Origin: CAYQTE01 sp964420285
Lineage (GTDB): Bacteria > Planctomycetota > Phycisphaerae > Tepidisphaerales > Tepidisphaeraceae
Assembly (NCBI GenBank): GCA_964420285.1
Contig: CAYQTE010000004.1
Location: forward strand, 62,001 to 126,000
DNA: 64,000 nucleotides
Reading direction: 5' to 3'
The notes beneath the pieces were generated by a model that saw nothing but the letters and a program-made list of their open reading frames with translations, was not told the origin of the DNA and did no database searches. This document shows, in pieces, positions 26,050 through 34,266 of the stretch. Both the position numbers and the translations under genes were made by a program. The stretch's first letter is position 1; each line of letters starts with the position of its first letter.

Positions 26050-26286
26050 TCAACGCCTTTGTCGGCTGATTGCTTCGGTCAGGGACGGCGCGCCGGGAAC
26101 GGATGTGGCGGCCAAGCGTTGGCCAAGAGCGCGAAATTGTTGCAACGCGCCATTGGGGGCGGGGTTGGGATCGACGGCGCTGGAATTCAACACCGCGCCG
26201 GCGATCCTGGGGGCGAGGTATTGGAGAAGGCGAACCTGATCTGGAAGCCCTAACTCGGCAATTGATGCTTCGATCTCTCCGAGCAC
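26050..26286 (-). CDS. Small antitoxin-like protein, GTG start uncertain
   Basis: A 78-residue frame starting at a GTG. It has a helical N-terminus (GEIEASIAELGLPDQVRLLQYLAPRI) like that of addiction-module antitoxins, and an Ala/Pro-rich middle and basic end. A fragment of the dispersed repeat lies directly upstream (about 26300-26330), so the original start region may have been replaced. No partner toxin is next to it. Function unknown. Confidence 0.4.
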   Translation of the reverse strand: MLGEIEASIAELGLPDQVRLLQYLAPRIAGAVLNSSAVDPNPAPNGALQQFRALGQRLAATSVPGAPSLTEAISRQRR

Positions 26287-26299
26287 GGATGAGATCAGG

Positions 26300-26330
26300 T
26301 TCTTATCCGTGGAATCCGTGGTTGGATTGC
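26300..26330. repeat. Fragment of the dispersed ACCACGGATT repeat
   Basis: TTATCCGTGGAATCCGTGGTT, the core of the element at 27410-27580, recurs here with small changes. It separates the antitoxin-like frame from the HEPN gene. Confidence 0.5.
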
Positions 26331-26332
26331 TC

Positions 26333-26770
26333 TCACGCCAGGCCTGGATGATGAAGCCTCACCCACGCCTCGGCGTCGGCCGCGAATCTCTGGACGGTCA
26401 CGATCAACCCGCTGGCGTCGGTCTCGGTGACGCCGCCGGCAAAGTCGTATTCGCAGTCGTTGCGTTTCATGCGGCATCCGTCGAAGTAGGCCGACAATCC
26501 GGCGAAGGCTGGATCGGCCGCTTCCAGTGCCAGGAAGGTATTGTAATGCCCGCCGACGGACCTGGGGCGGTAGCCGGCGGCGCGCACGATGATGAGGGAC
26601 AACGTCCGCGCGGCATCGTAGGCCATGATGAATCGCGAATCGGCGGATAAGTTGGGCGACATAACGTCATTGAGGCACCGCGCCACAATCGAGCGGAGGT
26701 TATCCAGTTCAGACTTGCTCGGCCGGGCGCGGGCCACGCGTTTGTCAGCCAGCAATTTGGCCCAGGTCAT
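26333..26770 (-). CDS. HEPN-domain protein, toxin of a HEPN/MNT pair
   Basis: A 145-residue helical protein. HEPN toxins are RNases or are controlled by nucleotide addition from the MNT partner. The usual active-site R-X4-6-H region appears here as CRMKRNDCEYD, with Tyr where His is common; this variant is known in related HEPN proteins, but activity is uncertain. The start overlaps the MNT gene by 26 bases, as is usual for these pairs, with the MNT gene transcribed first. Confidence 0.8.
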   Translation of the reverse strand: MTWAKLLADKRVARARPSKSELDNLRSIVARCLNDVMSPNLSADSRFIMAYDAARTLSLIIVRAAGYRPRSVGGHYNTFLALEAADPAFAGLSAYFDGCRMKRNDCEYDFAGGVTETDASGLIVTVQRFAADAEAWVRLHHPGLA

Positions 26771-27344
26771 GGCTATTGCCTATCACAAACAGCTTGGGTT
26801 TGTCCAGCACGCGCGTCAGGAAATGGTCCTTTGTTGCACGTTTCCTGGCGAATTCGGCCGGGGTGTAGATGGTGGGGTTGACCTCCCGGCCGAGCAAATC
26901 GCGTGCGCGGCGCAGGGTCAGTGCAAGCTCTGGCGGCGAGATGGGGCCGATCACCATGATGTCGATGTCGCTGTCGCTGCGCTCGCGGCCGGCGGCGATG
27001 GAGCCGTACACGAAAACGATTTGCAGCTTGGCGGCCAAGGGCCGCAGGGCATCGGCCAGGACATCGACCAGCCCGGCCGTCTTTATCAGCAGGCCGCGAA
27101 GGTCGGGGAACAGCGGTGAGTCGGCGTTGGCCCGGAAGTAGGCCATTCGCCCCTGCCGGTGGGATTTGAGTATGCCGGCCTGAGTGAGGTTTTGCAGTTC
27201 GCGCTGGAGGCTGGAGGACGGGACGTTCATGCGTCGTGCCAGCTCCGAGACGTACCATGCGCGGTCGGGGCGAACGAGCAGGGCGGCGAGGATTCCCTGT
27301 CGGGTTCGGGGGAGCAGGGCGTCGAGGGAACGGGAATTTCGCAT
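26745..27344 (-). CDS. HTH-MNT nucleotidyltransferase antitoxin
   Basis: A 199-residue protein. Residues ~15-80 are a winged helix-turn-helix (WYVSELARRMNVPSSSLQRELQNLTQAGIL), and residues ~100-180 are a minimal nucleotidyltransferase with GSIAAGRERSDSDIDIMVIG, the GSx9-13DxD catalytic motif. MNT antitoxins inactivate HEPN toxins by AMPylation or by direct binding. The HTH fused here would add autoregulation. Two direct repeats of CGCANATTGCGTAA span its start region. The promoter places transcription within a few bases of the ATG. Confidence 0.85.
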   Translation of the reverse strand: MRNSRSLDALLPRTRQGILAALLVRPDRAWYVSELARRMNVPSSSLQRELQNLTQAGILKSHRQGRMAYFRANADSPLFPDLRGLLIKTAGLVDVLADALRPLAAKLQIVFVYGSIAAGRERSDSDIDIMVIGPISPPELALTLRRARDLLGREVNPTIYTPAEFARKRATKDHFLTRVLDKPKLFVIGNSHDLGQIAG

Positions 27345-27381
27345 ATTGCGTAATTGTTGACGCAGATTGCGTAAATGTCAA
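27340..27381 (-). promoter_or_regulatory. Promoter and direct-repeat operator of the HEPN/MNT operon
   Basis: On the minus strand TTGACA is at 27376-27381 and AACAAT at 27353-27358, spacer 17. The repeats CGCATATTGCGTAA (27340-27353) and CGCAGATTGCGTAA (27361-27374) differ at one base and start 21 bases apart, about two helical turns, so a dimeric HTH protein could bind both on one face and cover the promoter. Confidence 0.65.
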
Positions 27382-27409
27382 GGAGCGGACGCGCGAACAA
27401 GGGAAATGT

Positions 27410-27580
27410 CTCACGCGGAGGCGCGGAGGGCGCGGAGAAAATGCGAATACAAGTTGACCACGGATGGGCACGGATGAACACGGATAAAAAGCAAGCCGAA
27501 CGCATCATTCCTTATGCGTTTATCAGTGGAATCCGTGGTTAAATCATATTTTCTCCGCGTTCTCCGCGCCTCCGCGTGAG
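27410..27580. repeat. Fold-back repeat element with 33-bp inverted arms
   Basis: Arms at 27410-27442 and 27548-27580 are inverted copies with two mismatches (31 of 33). Inside them, ACCACGGAT and ATCCGTGGT stretches form a second, inner inverted pair. One arm with flanking bases recurs at 21393-21506, and the inner core at about 26300-26330. No gene is present inside. Confidence 0.8.
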
Positions 27581-27659
27581 GAATCCTCGATCGCCTTGGT
27601 TTGGGTTGCGGGCGAGCGAATTTGATCTGTGTCCTCGGAACACCCAGAATGCGGGGACT

Positions 27660-28595
27660 GTGGATCAGACGATCGACCATCACGACTTGAGCGCCACCGC
27701 GCGGTCTGGGTATGTGCCGTCGGCGGGGGTGGCGCTGGTGGCGCTGCTGGTGGCGACGGGGCTTTGGGGGTCGACGTTTGTGTTTATCCAGGCGGTGGAG
27801 ACGACCGATTCTGCGAAATATCTCAGTCCGGCGGCGCTGACGTTTGGGAGGTTCGCGGTGGCGAGTCTGGCGTTTGTGCCATTCGCACGGCGGGCGCTGC
27901 GGTATTGGCGGGCGGGGATCGAACTGGGGTTTCTCATGTGGGCGGGGTACGCGACGCAGGCCGTGGCGTTGCTGTATACGTCCGTGCCGCGGGTGGCGTT
28001 TTTGTCGAGTTTGTATGTGATCCTGCTGCCGATCGGCGCGTTTGTGCGCGGGAGAAAGGTGTCGGGGCTGGTTTGGGTGGGGGCGGTGCTGGCGGTGGTG
28101 GGGACGGGATATTTGTCATCCGACGGCGGGCCGCCGAATCGTGGGGATGCCTGGGCGCTGGCGACGGCCGTGGCGTGGGCGTTCTTTATCGAGCGGTTTG
28201 GGCATCATTGCCGGCGTGCGCCGATGCAGGCGGTGGCGGCGATGAATGTGTGGGGAGTGGCGCTGTTTTCGCTGGCGTGGTTCATCGCTTCGCGCGGATC
28301 GCTGGCGGGGCTGACGATGGGTGCGGCGCGGCAATTGCCGTGGGCGACGCTGATCTATCTGGGAGTGGGGGCGACATCGCTGGTGGCGGTGCTTCAGGCG
28401 ATCGGGCAACGAAAGATCGCGGCGCCGCAGGCGGCGATTCTGTATACGCTGGAGCCGGTGTTCGCGTGCGTGGCGGCGTATCTGTATCGCGGGACAGTGT
28501 TACATCCGAGCGGTTTTTTTGGGGCGTTTCTTATTTTGCTGGCGGCGGTGGTGAGTCAGTGGCCGGGGTTGCGAGAGGGGGGAGTGACAGGGTGA
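27660..28595 (+). CDS. EamA/DMT-family transporter
   Basis: A 311-residue inner-membrane protein with about ten hydrophobic helices in two homologous halves, the drug/metabolite transporter pattern. The family block WGSTFVFIQ sits in the first helix and a second-half block, AAILYTLEPVFACVAAYLYRG, near the end. The substrate is unknown. The GTG at 27660 is chosen because upstream in-frame codons read through the dispersed repeat. The last codons and the stop are formed by the first units of an 8-bp tandem repeat, so the repeat determines its C-terminus. Confidence 0.85.
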   Translation: MDQTIDHHDLSATARSGYVPSAGVALVALLVATGLWGSTFVFIQAVETTDSAKYLSPAALTFGRFAVASLAFVPFARRALRYWRAGIELGFLMWAGYATQAVALLYTSVPRVAFLSSLYVILLPIGAFVRGRKVSGLVWVGAVLAVVGTGYLSSDGGPPNRGDAWALATAVAWAFFIERFGHHCRRAPMQAVAAMNVWGVALFSLAWFIASRGSLAGLTMGAARQLPWATLIYLGVGATSLVAVLQAIGQRKIAAPQAAILYTLEPVFACVAAYLYRGTVLHPSGFFGAFLILLAAVVSQWPGLREGGVTG

Positions 28596-28639
28596 CAGGG
28601 TGACAGGGTGACAAGGTGACAAGGTGACAGGGTGACAGT
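28584..28639 (+). repeat. 8-bp tandem repeat with GTGAC core (7 units)
   Basis: Seven units of GTGACAGG or GTGACAAG. The first two units encode the last residues and stop codon of the EamA transporter. It faces an inverted array 55 bases to the right. Confidence 0.85.
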
Positions 28640-28694
28640 CGGGCGCGGACTTCGGATTGGGGATCTGAGATTGGCGACGGAGCTTGGGTGTCGA

Positions 28695-28742
28695 GTCACC
28701 AAGTCACCTTGTCACCAAGTCACCAAGTCACCCTGTCATCCT
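28695..28742 (-). repeat. Inverted 8-bp tandem repeat (6 units)
   Basis: Six units of GTCACCAA, GTCACCTT or variants, the complement of the GTGAC-core unit. The last unit touches the stop codon of mltA. With 28584-28639 it forms a large imperfect hairpin between two convergent genes, which could act as a terminator. Confidence 0.85.
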
Positions 28743-29985
28743 ACCGCGGCGCGAACTGGGGTTTAATGGCGATGTAATACAAGGCGCCTTCCTGGAGTTG
28801 ACGGCCGGCGAGTTGTTCGGCCTGGGGGCCGATGCCCATGTAGATGTCGCAGCGGCCGCTGGCGCGGATGCCGCCGCCGGTGTCCTGGTCCAACATGAAA
28901 CCGCGGTAGGGCTGGAAACCGCCGGCGGGATTGGGGATGGGGACATCGAGGAAGGCGGGCATGGCGCGGGGGTAGATATCCTTGCCGGTGGGGGGCTTGT
29001 CGGTGGCGATGGAGGCCATGGGGGTGACCGGGACGTTGAGTTTTCCGAACGGGCCGCCGGGGCGCGGCATGAAGAAGACGTAACGCTGGTCCGCCAGCAG
29101 GTATTTGTCCATATCCTGCGGATGCTGCTGGAAGTAATTTTGCAGGCCGGTGAGCGAATACTGGTCGGCCGAGATCACGCCGTCCTTGAGCATCTGCGTG
29201 CGCGGGCTGGTATATTCATAGCCATTGTAACCGGCGTAGCCGATGGTGGTCATGGTGCCATCGGGCAATCGCAGGAGTGCGGAGCCCTGGATGGTGACGA
29301 CATAGGCCAGGAATCGTGATTTGAGCCAGTAGAGTTCGTGGCCGGCCAGGACGTTTTGGGTTTCGATCTGGCGGCGGGTGTAGTAGGGGACAACCGAGCC
29401 GTCGGGCAATCGACGGCCGGACACGACGCCGGTGTTCGGATCGCTGACCAGGTCATCGGGCCGGCCGTAGAGGGGGTAGATGTAGTCGCCGGTGCGTGTG
29501 GGGCTGGCGTCGCAGATGGGGGCGTAGTAGCCGGTGAAGAGAACCCGGCCGGAATAGCCGGAGTTGTCGGAGAGCGGGCCGCCGATGCTTTTGTAGACGT
29601 CGAACTGTTCGCGGACGCGGGCGGCGAGGCGTGCGGGATTGGGCGGGCCAGGATGGAGTTCCTGGGCGATAAGGGCATTGAGGGCGTTGAGGGAAGCGAC
29701 GGCGCGGTCGTGGGAGATATCGAGATAGGGGAAGAAGGCCTGGCTGCTGGGCCGGGCGAGATAGTCCAGGCTGTGCTGGATGGATTTTTGCAGGTCGGGT
29801 AGGGCGGCGGGATCGACGCGGAAATCGGGGTATTGATCGGGAGAGATTTTGACCAGGGCGACCTGGCCGGGCGGGAGTTCGCGTTTGTAATCGACGGTGG
29901 GCGGGGGCGTTGGTGTGCAGGCGCCGCTGAGCAGGGCGAGGGCCAGGACGAGTAAGCCGGTGACGCGGACGGTGAATTTGGGCAT
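28741..29985 (-). CDS. mltA: Membrane-bound lytic murein transglycosylase A
   Basis: Cleaves the MurNAc-GlcNAc bond of peptidoglycan with 1,6-anhydro product formation. The 414-residue protein starts at 29985, which follows GGAGGAACCGCTC. An N-terminal signal ends in LSGAC, so it is probably lipid-anchored. The MltA domain shows LFTGYYAP near its start. The C-terminal 3D domain shows MLDQDTGGGI and DIYMGIG, with the catalytic Asp in DIY (DIF in many homologues). It is transcribed divergently from marR across a hexamer-repeat tract. Confidence 0.92.
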   Translation of the reverse strand: MPKFTVRVTGLLVLALALLSGACTPTPPPTVDYKRELPPGQVALVKISPDQYPDFRVDPAALPDLQKSIQHSLDYLARPSSQAFFPYLDISHDRAVASLNALNALIAQELHPGPPNPARLAARVREQFDVYKSIGGPLSDNSGYSGRVLFTGYYAPICDASPTRTGDYIYPLYGRPDDLVSDPNTGVVSGRRLPDGSVVPYYTRRQIETQNVLAGHELYWLKSRFLAYVVTIQGSALLRLPDGTMTTIGYAGYNGYEYTSPRTQMLKDGVISADQYSLTGLQNYFQQHPQDMDKYLLADQRYVFFMPRPGGPFGKLNVPVTPMASIATDKPPTGKDIYPRAMPAFLDVPIPNPAGGFQPYRGFMLDQDTGGGIRASGRCDIYMGIGPQAEQLAGRQLQEGALYYIAIKPQFAPR

Positions 29986-30055
29986 GAGCGGTTCCTCCAT
30001 GAACGGGTTATAGTATACGGCGCGGCGGCGTGCGTTGCCAGAATCGGGCGGGAGG

Positions 30056-30109
30056 GGATTAGGATTAGGAGGAGGAGTAGGAGCAGGAGTGGGAGAAGGA
30101 GCAGGAGCT
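30056..30109 (+). repeat. Degenerate hexamer tract GGANNN (9 units)
   Basis: Nine consecutive 6-base units starting with GGA: GGATTA, GGATTA, GGAGGA, GGAGTA, GGAGCA, GGAGTG, GGAGAA, GGAGCA, GGAGCT. It lies in the divergent mltA/marR promoter region. A related tract is found at 58841-58906. Confidence 0.8.
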
Positions 30110-30177
30110 TGCGTGCAGAGCTGGGAGGGTCGCGGCGGGCGGATTGACTGGGCGGGAATGGGGGGTACCATTGGGGG

Positions 30178-30711
30178 ATGCAACTATTGCGAGAGACAAC
30201 TAATTCGTCCGTGGAGACCTGTGCCGCGGCACTGCTGGAGGGGTTGCCGCCGGTGATGTGGTTTATCCGGCGGAACATGCGGCAGCATCGCGGGGCGCTG
30301 TCGGTGCCGCAGTTCCGGGCATTGGTGAAGGTGGAGCGGGAGCCGTCGATCAGCGTGTCGGCGGTGGCGGAGCATCTGGCCAGTTCATTGCCGACGACGT
30401 CGCGGATGATGACGGGGCTGGTGGACAAGGGGTTTCTGCGGCGCGTGGAATGCGCCAGGGACCGGCGGCAGGTGTCGCTGGCGATCACGTCGCGGGGACG
30501 GCGCGTGCTGGCGGCCGCCCGGCGCCAGACACAGAAGATGCTGGCCCGGGAAATCGCGTCGTTCAGTGCCGATGAGCTGTCGAAGATCACGGCCGCGATG
30601 CGGACGCTGGGTGATCGATTCGCATCGCTGCGCCGCCAGACTGAGGGATCGGCCAATGGCGCGATGGAAGTAGTGCTTGAGGCACGGCACAACGGCACGA
30701 CGGCGGAATAG
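30178..30711 (+). CDS. MarR-family transcriptional regulator
   Basis: A 177-residue winged-helix regulator. The recognition region reads ISVSAVAEHLASSLPTTSRMMTGLVDKGFLRRVECARDRRQVSLAIT, which contains the MarR wing motif DRR. It starts at an ATG preceded by GGGGG. It sits 72 bases upstream of the RND pump genes in the same direction. MarR regulators next to efflux pumps usually repress them and are released by aromatic or toxic ligands, so local control of the pump is the likely role. Confidence 0.88.
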   Translation: MQLLRETTNSSVETCAAALLEGLPPVMWFIRRNMRQHRGALSVPQFRALVKVEREPSISVSAVAEHLASSLPTTSRMMTGLVDKGFLRRVECARDRRQVSLAITSRGRRVLAAARRQTQKMLAREIASFSADELSKITAAMRTLGDRFASLRRQTEGSANGAMEVVLEARHNGTTAE

Positions 30712-30783
30712 GCTGCTTCACAATCACGTTCGGAGAGGAATCGGAATCCCCGGCAGCCAAGGCGCTGCATTCGAGGTTGAGCT

Positions 30784-33700
30784 ATGTGGATCGTTCGGCT
30801 GGCGCTTCGTCGCCCCTATACGTTCGTGGTGGCGGCGATGCTGGTCTGCATCCTGGGGATCGTCGCGATCCTGAGCATGCCGACCGATATCTTCCCGGTC
30901 ATCAATATCCCGGTCATTTCGGTGATCTTCAATTACGGCGGCATGTCGCCGTCGGATATGGAGCGGCGCATTGTCACGCCGTACGAGCAGATTCTCACCA
31001 CCACCGTCAACGACATCGATCACGTGGAGAGTCAGTCGCTGTACGGCGTGAGCATCACGAAAATTTATCTGCAACCGGGAGCGAGCCTGCCGGCGGCCAC
31101 GGCGCAAGTGACGGCGGTTTCGCAGACGGCGATCCGCTCGATGCCGGCCGGAACCACCCCGCCCCTGGTCATCCAGTACAACGCCTCCAGCGTGCCGATT
31201 TTGCAGCTTTCCATCAGCAGCGACACCATGCCCGAACAGGCGCTGTTCGATCTGGCCACCAAGCGCATCCGGCCGGCCCTGGTCACGATTCCGGGGGTTC
31301 AGATTCCGTTTCCGTACGGCGGCAAGCAGCGGCAGATCATGGTCGATCTTGATCCGGGCCGCATGTACGCCTACGGCATTTCCCCGGCGGCAGTGTCGAA
31401 CGCGATCAACCAGCAGAACCTTATTCTGCCGGCCGGTACCGCCAAGATCGGCAGTCAGGAAAACCAGATCGTTCTGAACGGCAGCCCGACGATCGTGGAT
31501 CAGTTGAACAGCATGCCGATCGCCAGTGTCGGCGGGACGACGGTCACGATCGGCGACGTGGCCAGCGTACGTGACGGGTTTTCCGTGCAGACGAATATCG
31601 TTCACGCCAACAGCAAGCGGGGCATACTGCTATCGATCCTCAAAAGCGGCAATGCATCGACACTGGACGTGGTGAGCAACGTCAAGAAGGCGCTGCCGGG
31701 GATCATGCGGACCATTCCCAATGGAACATCGCTGCATGTGGAGGAGATGTTCGATCAATCGGTCTTCGTGCGCGGGGCGGTGATGGGCGTCGTCAAGGAA
31801 GCCGCCATGGCCGCCGGGCTGACCGGGCTGATGATCCTGCTTTTTCTGGGAAGCTGGCGCAGCACGCTGATCGTCATGATTTCGATCCCGCTGTCGATCC
31901 TGGTGTCGATCATCGTGCTCTATTTTATGGGCCAGACGCTGAACACGATGACCCTGGGGGGCATGGCGCTGGCGGTGGGGATATTGGTGGACGACGCGAC
32001 GGTCGGGATCGAGAACATCCACCGCAACCTGCACCAGGGCAAACGGCTGGTCGCGGCCATCCTCGACGGCTCGCAGCAGATCGCCGTGCCCGCGTTTGTT
32101 TCGACGCTGTGCATCTGCATCGTGTTCGTGCCTGTGGTCTTCATCAGCGGTACGGCCAAATTCCTGTTCACGCCGCTGGCCATGAGCGTCGTGTTCGCCA
32201 TGCTCACCAGCTACGTGCTGAGCCGCAGCCTGCTGCCGACGATGGTGCATTACCTTCTGGCGGCCGAGGTTGAGTTGTACGGCGGCGTTATCGATCAGGA
32301 CGATCCGCATGCCATGAAAGTGCGCGAGCATCAATTGCATCACAAGGTTCGGTCGCGGCTGAAGCCCATTCTGTGGGGCGCGATCGCGGTATTGGCGGCG
32401 GCGTTTCTGGCGATGGACGTGCTGGTGCGTGTGCCGGCATTTGGATCGCTGGCGGGGCAGGCCGTGCATAGTCTGGGGATCGCCGCGGGAACAACCGTGG
32501 GCGACATCGCGGCGTTTGTGGCTGATATCACGCACATGACGACGGGGGGACTGCTGTTTACAGCCGCACTGATTCTGGTGGCCGTGGCGGTCATCGGACT
32601 CCACGATGGATTCAACCGGCAATTCGAGCGGCTGCGGCGCGTGTACGGCGGGTTTCTGGCCTGGGCGCTGGAACATCGCACGGCGGTCGTGGTGGGATTC
32701 GCCCTGCTGGTCCTCGCATCCTGTTCGCTGGCGCCGTTCGTGGGAACCGACTTCTTCCCGACGGTCGACGCGGGTTTGCTGCGCCTTCACGTGCGCTGCC
32801 CGCCGGGAACACGCATCGAGCAGACCGAACAGTATTTCGCCCAGGTGGAAAGCGTCATCGCCGACGATATCCCGCAAAGTCAGGTTTCGGCCGTCATCGA
32901 CAACATGGGAATCCCCAACAGCGGCATCAATCTGTCACTGAGCGACGGAACCCTGATGTCGCCGGCGGATGGGGAGATCCTGATATCATTGAACGAAAAG
33001 CACGATCCGACGGCTGGCTATCTGCGCAGGCTGCGTGCCGATCTTCCGCCGAAATTTCCCAACCTGACGTTCTTTTTCGCGCCGGCGGACATCGTGACGC
33101 AGGTATTGAATTTCGGGATTTCGGCACCGGTGGACGTGCAGATCACGACGGGAATTCTGGCGGATACCGACAAGAATGCCGCCCTGGCCACGAGCATGGC
33201 GCATGATCTGGCGGCGGTTCCGGGCGTGGTGGACGTTCACCTGCAGCAGGTGAGCCGCACTCCCGATCTGCGCGTGAACGTCGATCGCACGTTCGCCAGC
33301 CAGGTGGGCCTCACGCAATCCGACGTGGCCAGCAACCTGCTGATCAGTCTCTCGTCCAGCGGGCAGGTGGCGCCGAATTTCTGGCTGGACCCGAACAACG
33401 GCTACTCCTATTCGATCTACGTGCAGACACCGCAGTACCGCATGGACACCATCGGCGATCTGGACAACACGCCGGTGCTCTCGGCGTCGATGGTCAACTC
33501 CCCGGCCAATACGCAGCTTTTGTCGAACCTGGCCAGGACGGCGCCGGGGTTCAGCGCGACGAACATCACGCATTACAACGATCAGCCGACTTTTGACGTG
33601 CTCATGGGCGTGCAGGGCAGCGACCTGGGCAGCGCGGCAAAAAAGATTCAGCAGGTTGTCGACCGCTATGCCGACATCGCCAGGACGCAAACGCCGGCGA

Positions 33701-34266
33701 CAAGCATGGTTCTTCGCGGCCAGGTGCAGAGCATGCACGATTCGTTCACCGGGCTGGCGTTCGGATTGATTCTGGCCATCGTGCTGGTCTATCTGCTCAT
33801 GGTGATCAACTTTCAGTCGTGGATCGACCCGCTGATTATCCTCATGGCGCTGCCGGGCGCGCTGTCGGGAATCCTGTGGATGCTCTGGGCCACCGGCACA
33901 ACCATCAGCGTGCCATCGCTGATGGGGGCGATCATGAGCATCGGCGTGGCGACCGCCAATTCCATTCTGCTTGTCACCTTCGCCAACGACCAGCGCCAGG
34001 TGGGCATGAACGCGAGCGACGCGGCATTGTCGGCCGGTTTGACGCGACTGCGCCCCGTGTTGATGACGGCTTTGGCGATGGTCATCGGCATGCTGCCGAT
34101 GTCGCTGGGACTTGGCGAAGGCGGCGAGCAGAACGCGCCACTGGGCCGGGCCGTTATCGGGGGTTTGCTGCTGGCGACCGTGGCGACGCTGCTGTTTGTG
34201 CCGGTGGTCTACAGCCTGTTGCGCCGACAGGCGCCGATTACGCATGTTGAGAAGGAGTTGATGTAA
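30784..34266 (+). CDS. RND-family efflux pump, inner-membrane transporter
   Basis: A 1160-residue proton-driven transporter. Two large periplasmic loops follow the first membrane helix of each half. The proton-relay helix carries GGMALAVGILVDDATVGIEN with the Asp-Asp pair. MarR and adaptor neighbours point to drug or toxic-compound export (HAE1-like) rather than metal export. Compared with AcrB (about 1050 residues) it has an insertion at about residues 505-605, after an acidic segment, that adds extra hydrophobic helices. The stop overlaps the start of the adaptor gene by one base. Confidence 0.9.
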   Translation: MWIVRLALRRPYTFVVAAMLVCILGIVAILSMPTDIFPVINIPVISVIFNYGGMSPSDMERRIVTPYEQILTTTVNDIDHVESQSLYGVSITKIYLQPGASLPAATAQVTAVSQTAIRSMPAGTTPPLVIQYNASSVPILQLSISSDTMPEQALFDLATKRIRPALVTIPGVQIPFPYGGKQRQIMVDLDPGRMYAYGISPAAVSNAINQQNLILPAGTAKIGSQENQIVLNGSPTIVDQLNSMPIASVGGTTVTIGDVASVRDGFSVQTNIVHANSKRGILLSILKSGNASTLDVVSNVKKALPGIMRTIPNGTSLHVEEMFDQSVFVRGAVMGVVKEAAMAAGLTGLMILLFLGSWRSTLIVMISIPLSILVSIIVLYFMGQTLNTMTLGGMALAVGILVDDATVGIENIHRNLHQGKRLVAAILDGSQQIAVPAFVSTLCICIVFVPVVFISGTAKFLFTPLAMSVVFAMLTSYVLSRSLLPTMVHYLLAAEVELYGGVIDQDDPHAMKVREHQLHHKVRSRLKPILWGAIAVLAAAFLAMDVLVRVPAFGSLAGQAVHSLGIAAGTTVGDIAAFVADITHMTTGGLLFTAALILVAVAVIGLHDGFNRQFERLRRVYGGFLAWALEHRTAVVVGFALLVLASCSLAPFVGTDFFPTVDAGLLRLHVRCPPGTRIEQTEQYFAQVESVIADDIPQSQVSAVIDNMGIPNSGINLSLSDGTLMSPADGEILISLNEKHDPTAGYLRRLRADLPPKFPNLTFFFAPADIVTQVLNFGISAPVDVQITTGILADTDKNAALATSMAHDLAAVPGVVDVHLQQVSRTPDLRVNVDRTFASQVGLTQSDVASNLLISLSSSGQVAPNFWLDPNNGYSYSIYVQTPQYRMDTIGDLDNTPVLSASMVNSPANTQLLSNLARTAPGFSATNITHYNDQPTFDVLMGVQGSDLGSAAKKIQQVVDRYADIARTQTPATSMVLRGQVQSMHDSFTGLAFGLILAIVLVYLLMVINFQSWIDPLIILMALPGALSGILWMLWATGTTISVPSLMGAIMSIGVATANSILLVTFANDQRQVGMNASDAALSAGLTRLRPVLMTALAMVIGMLPMSLGLGEGGEQNAPLGRAVIGGLLLATVATLLFVPVVYSLLRRQAPITHVEKELM

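Noticed and set aside
28584..28742. CRISPR array
   Set aside because: The units are only 8 bp with no spacers of regular length, so they are tandem repeats rather than a CRISPR locus.
31630..32877. A 415-residue open frame opposite the RND gene
   Set aside because: It is rich in His, Arg and Gln as expected from an antisense reading of high-GC coding DNA, and has no recognisable domain.
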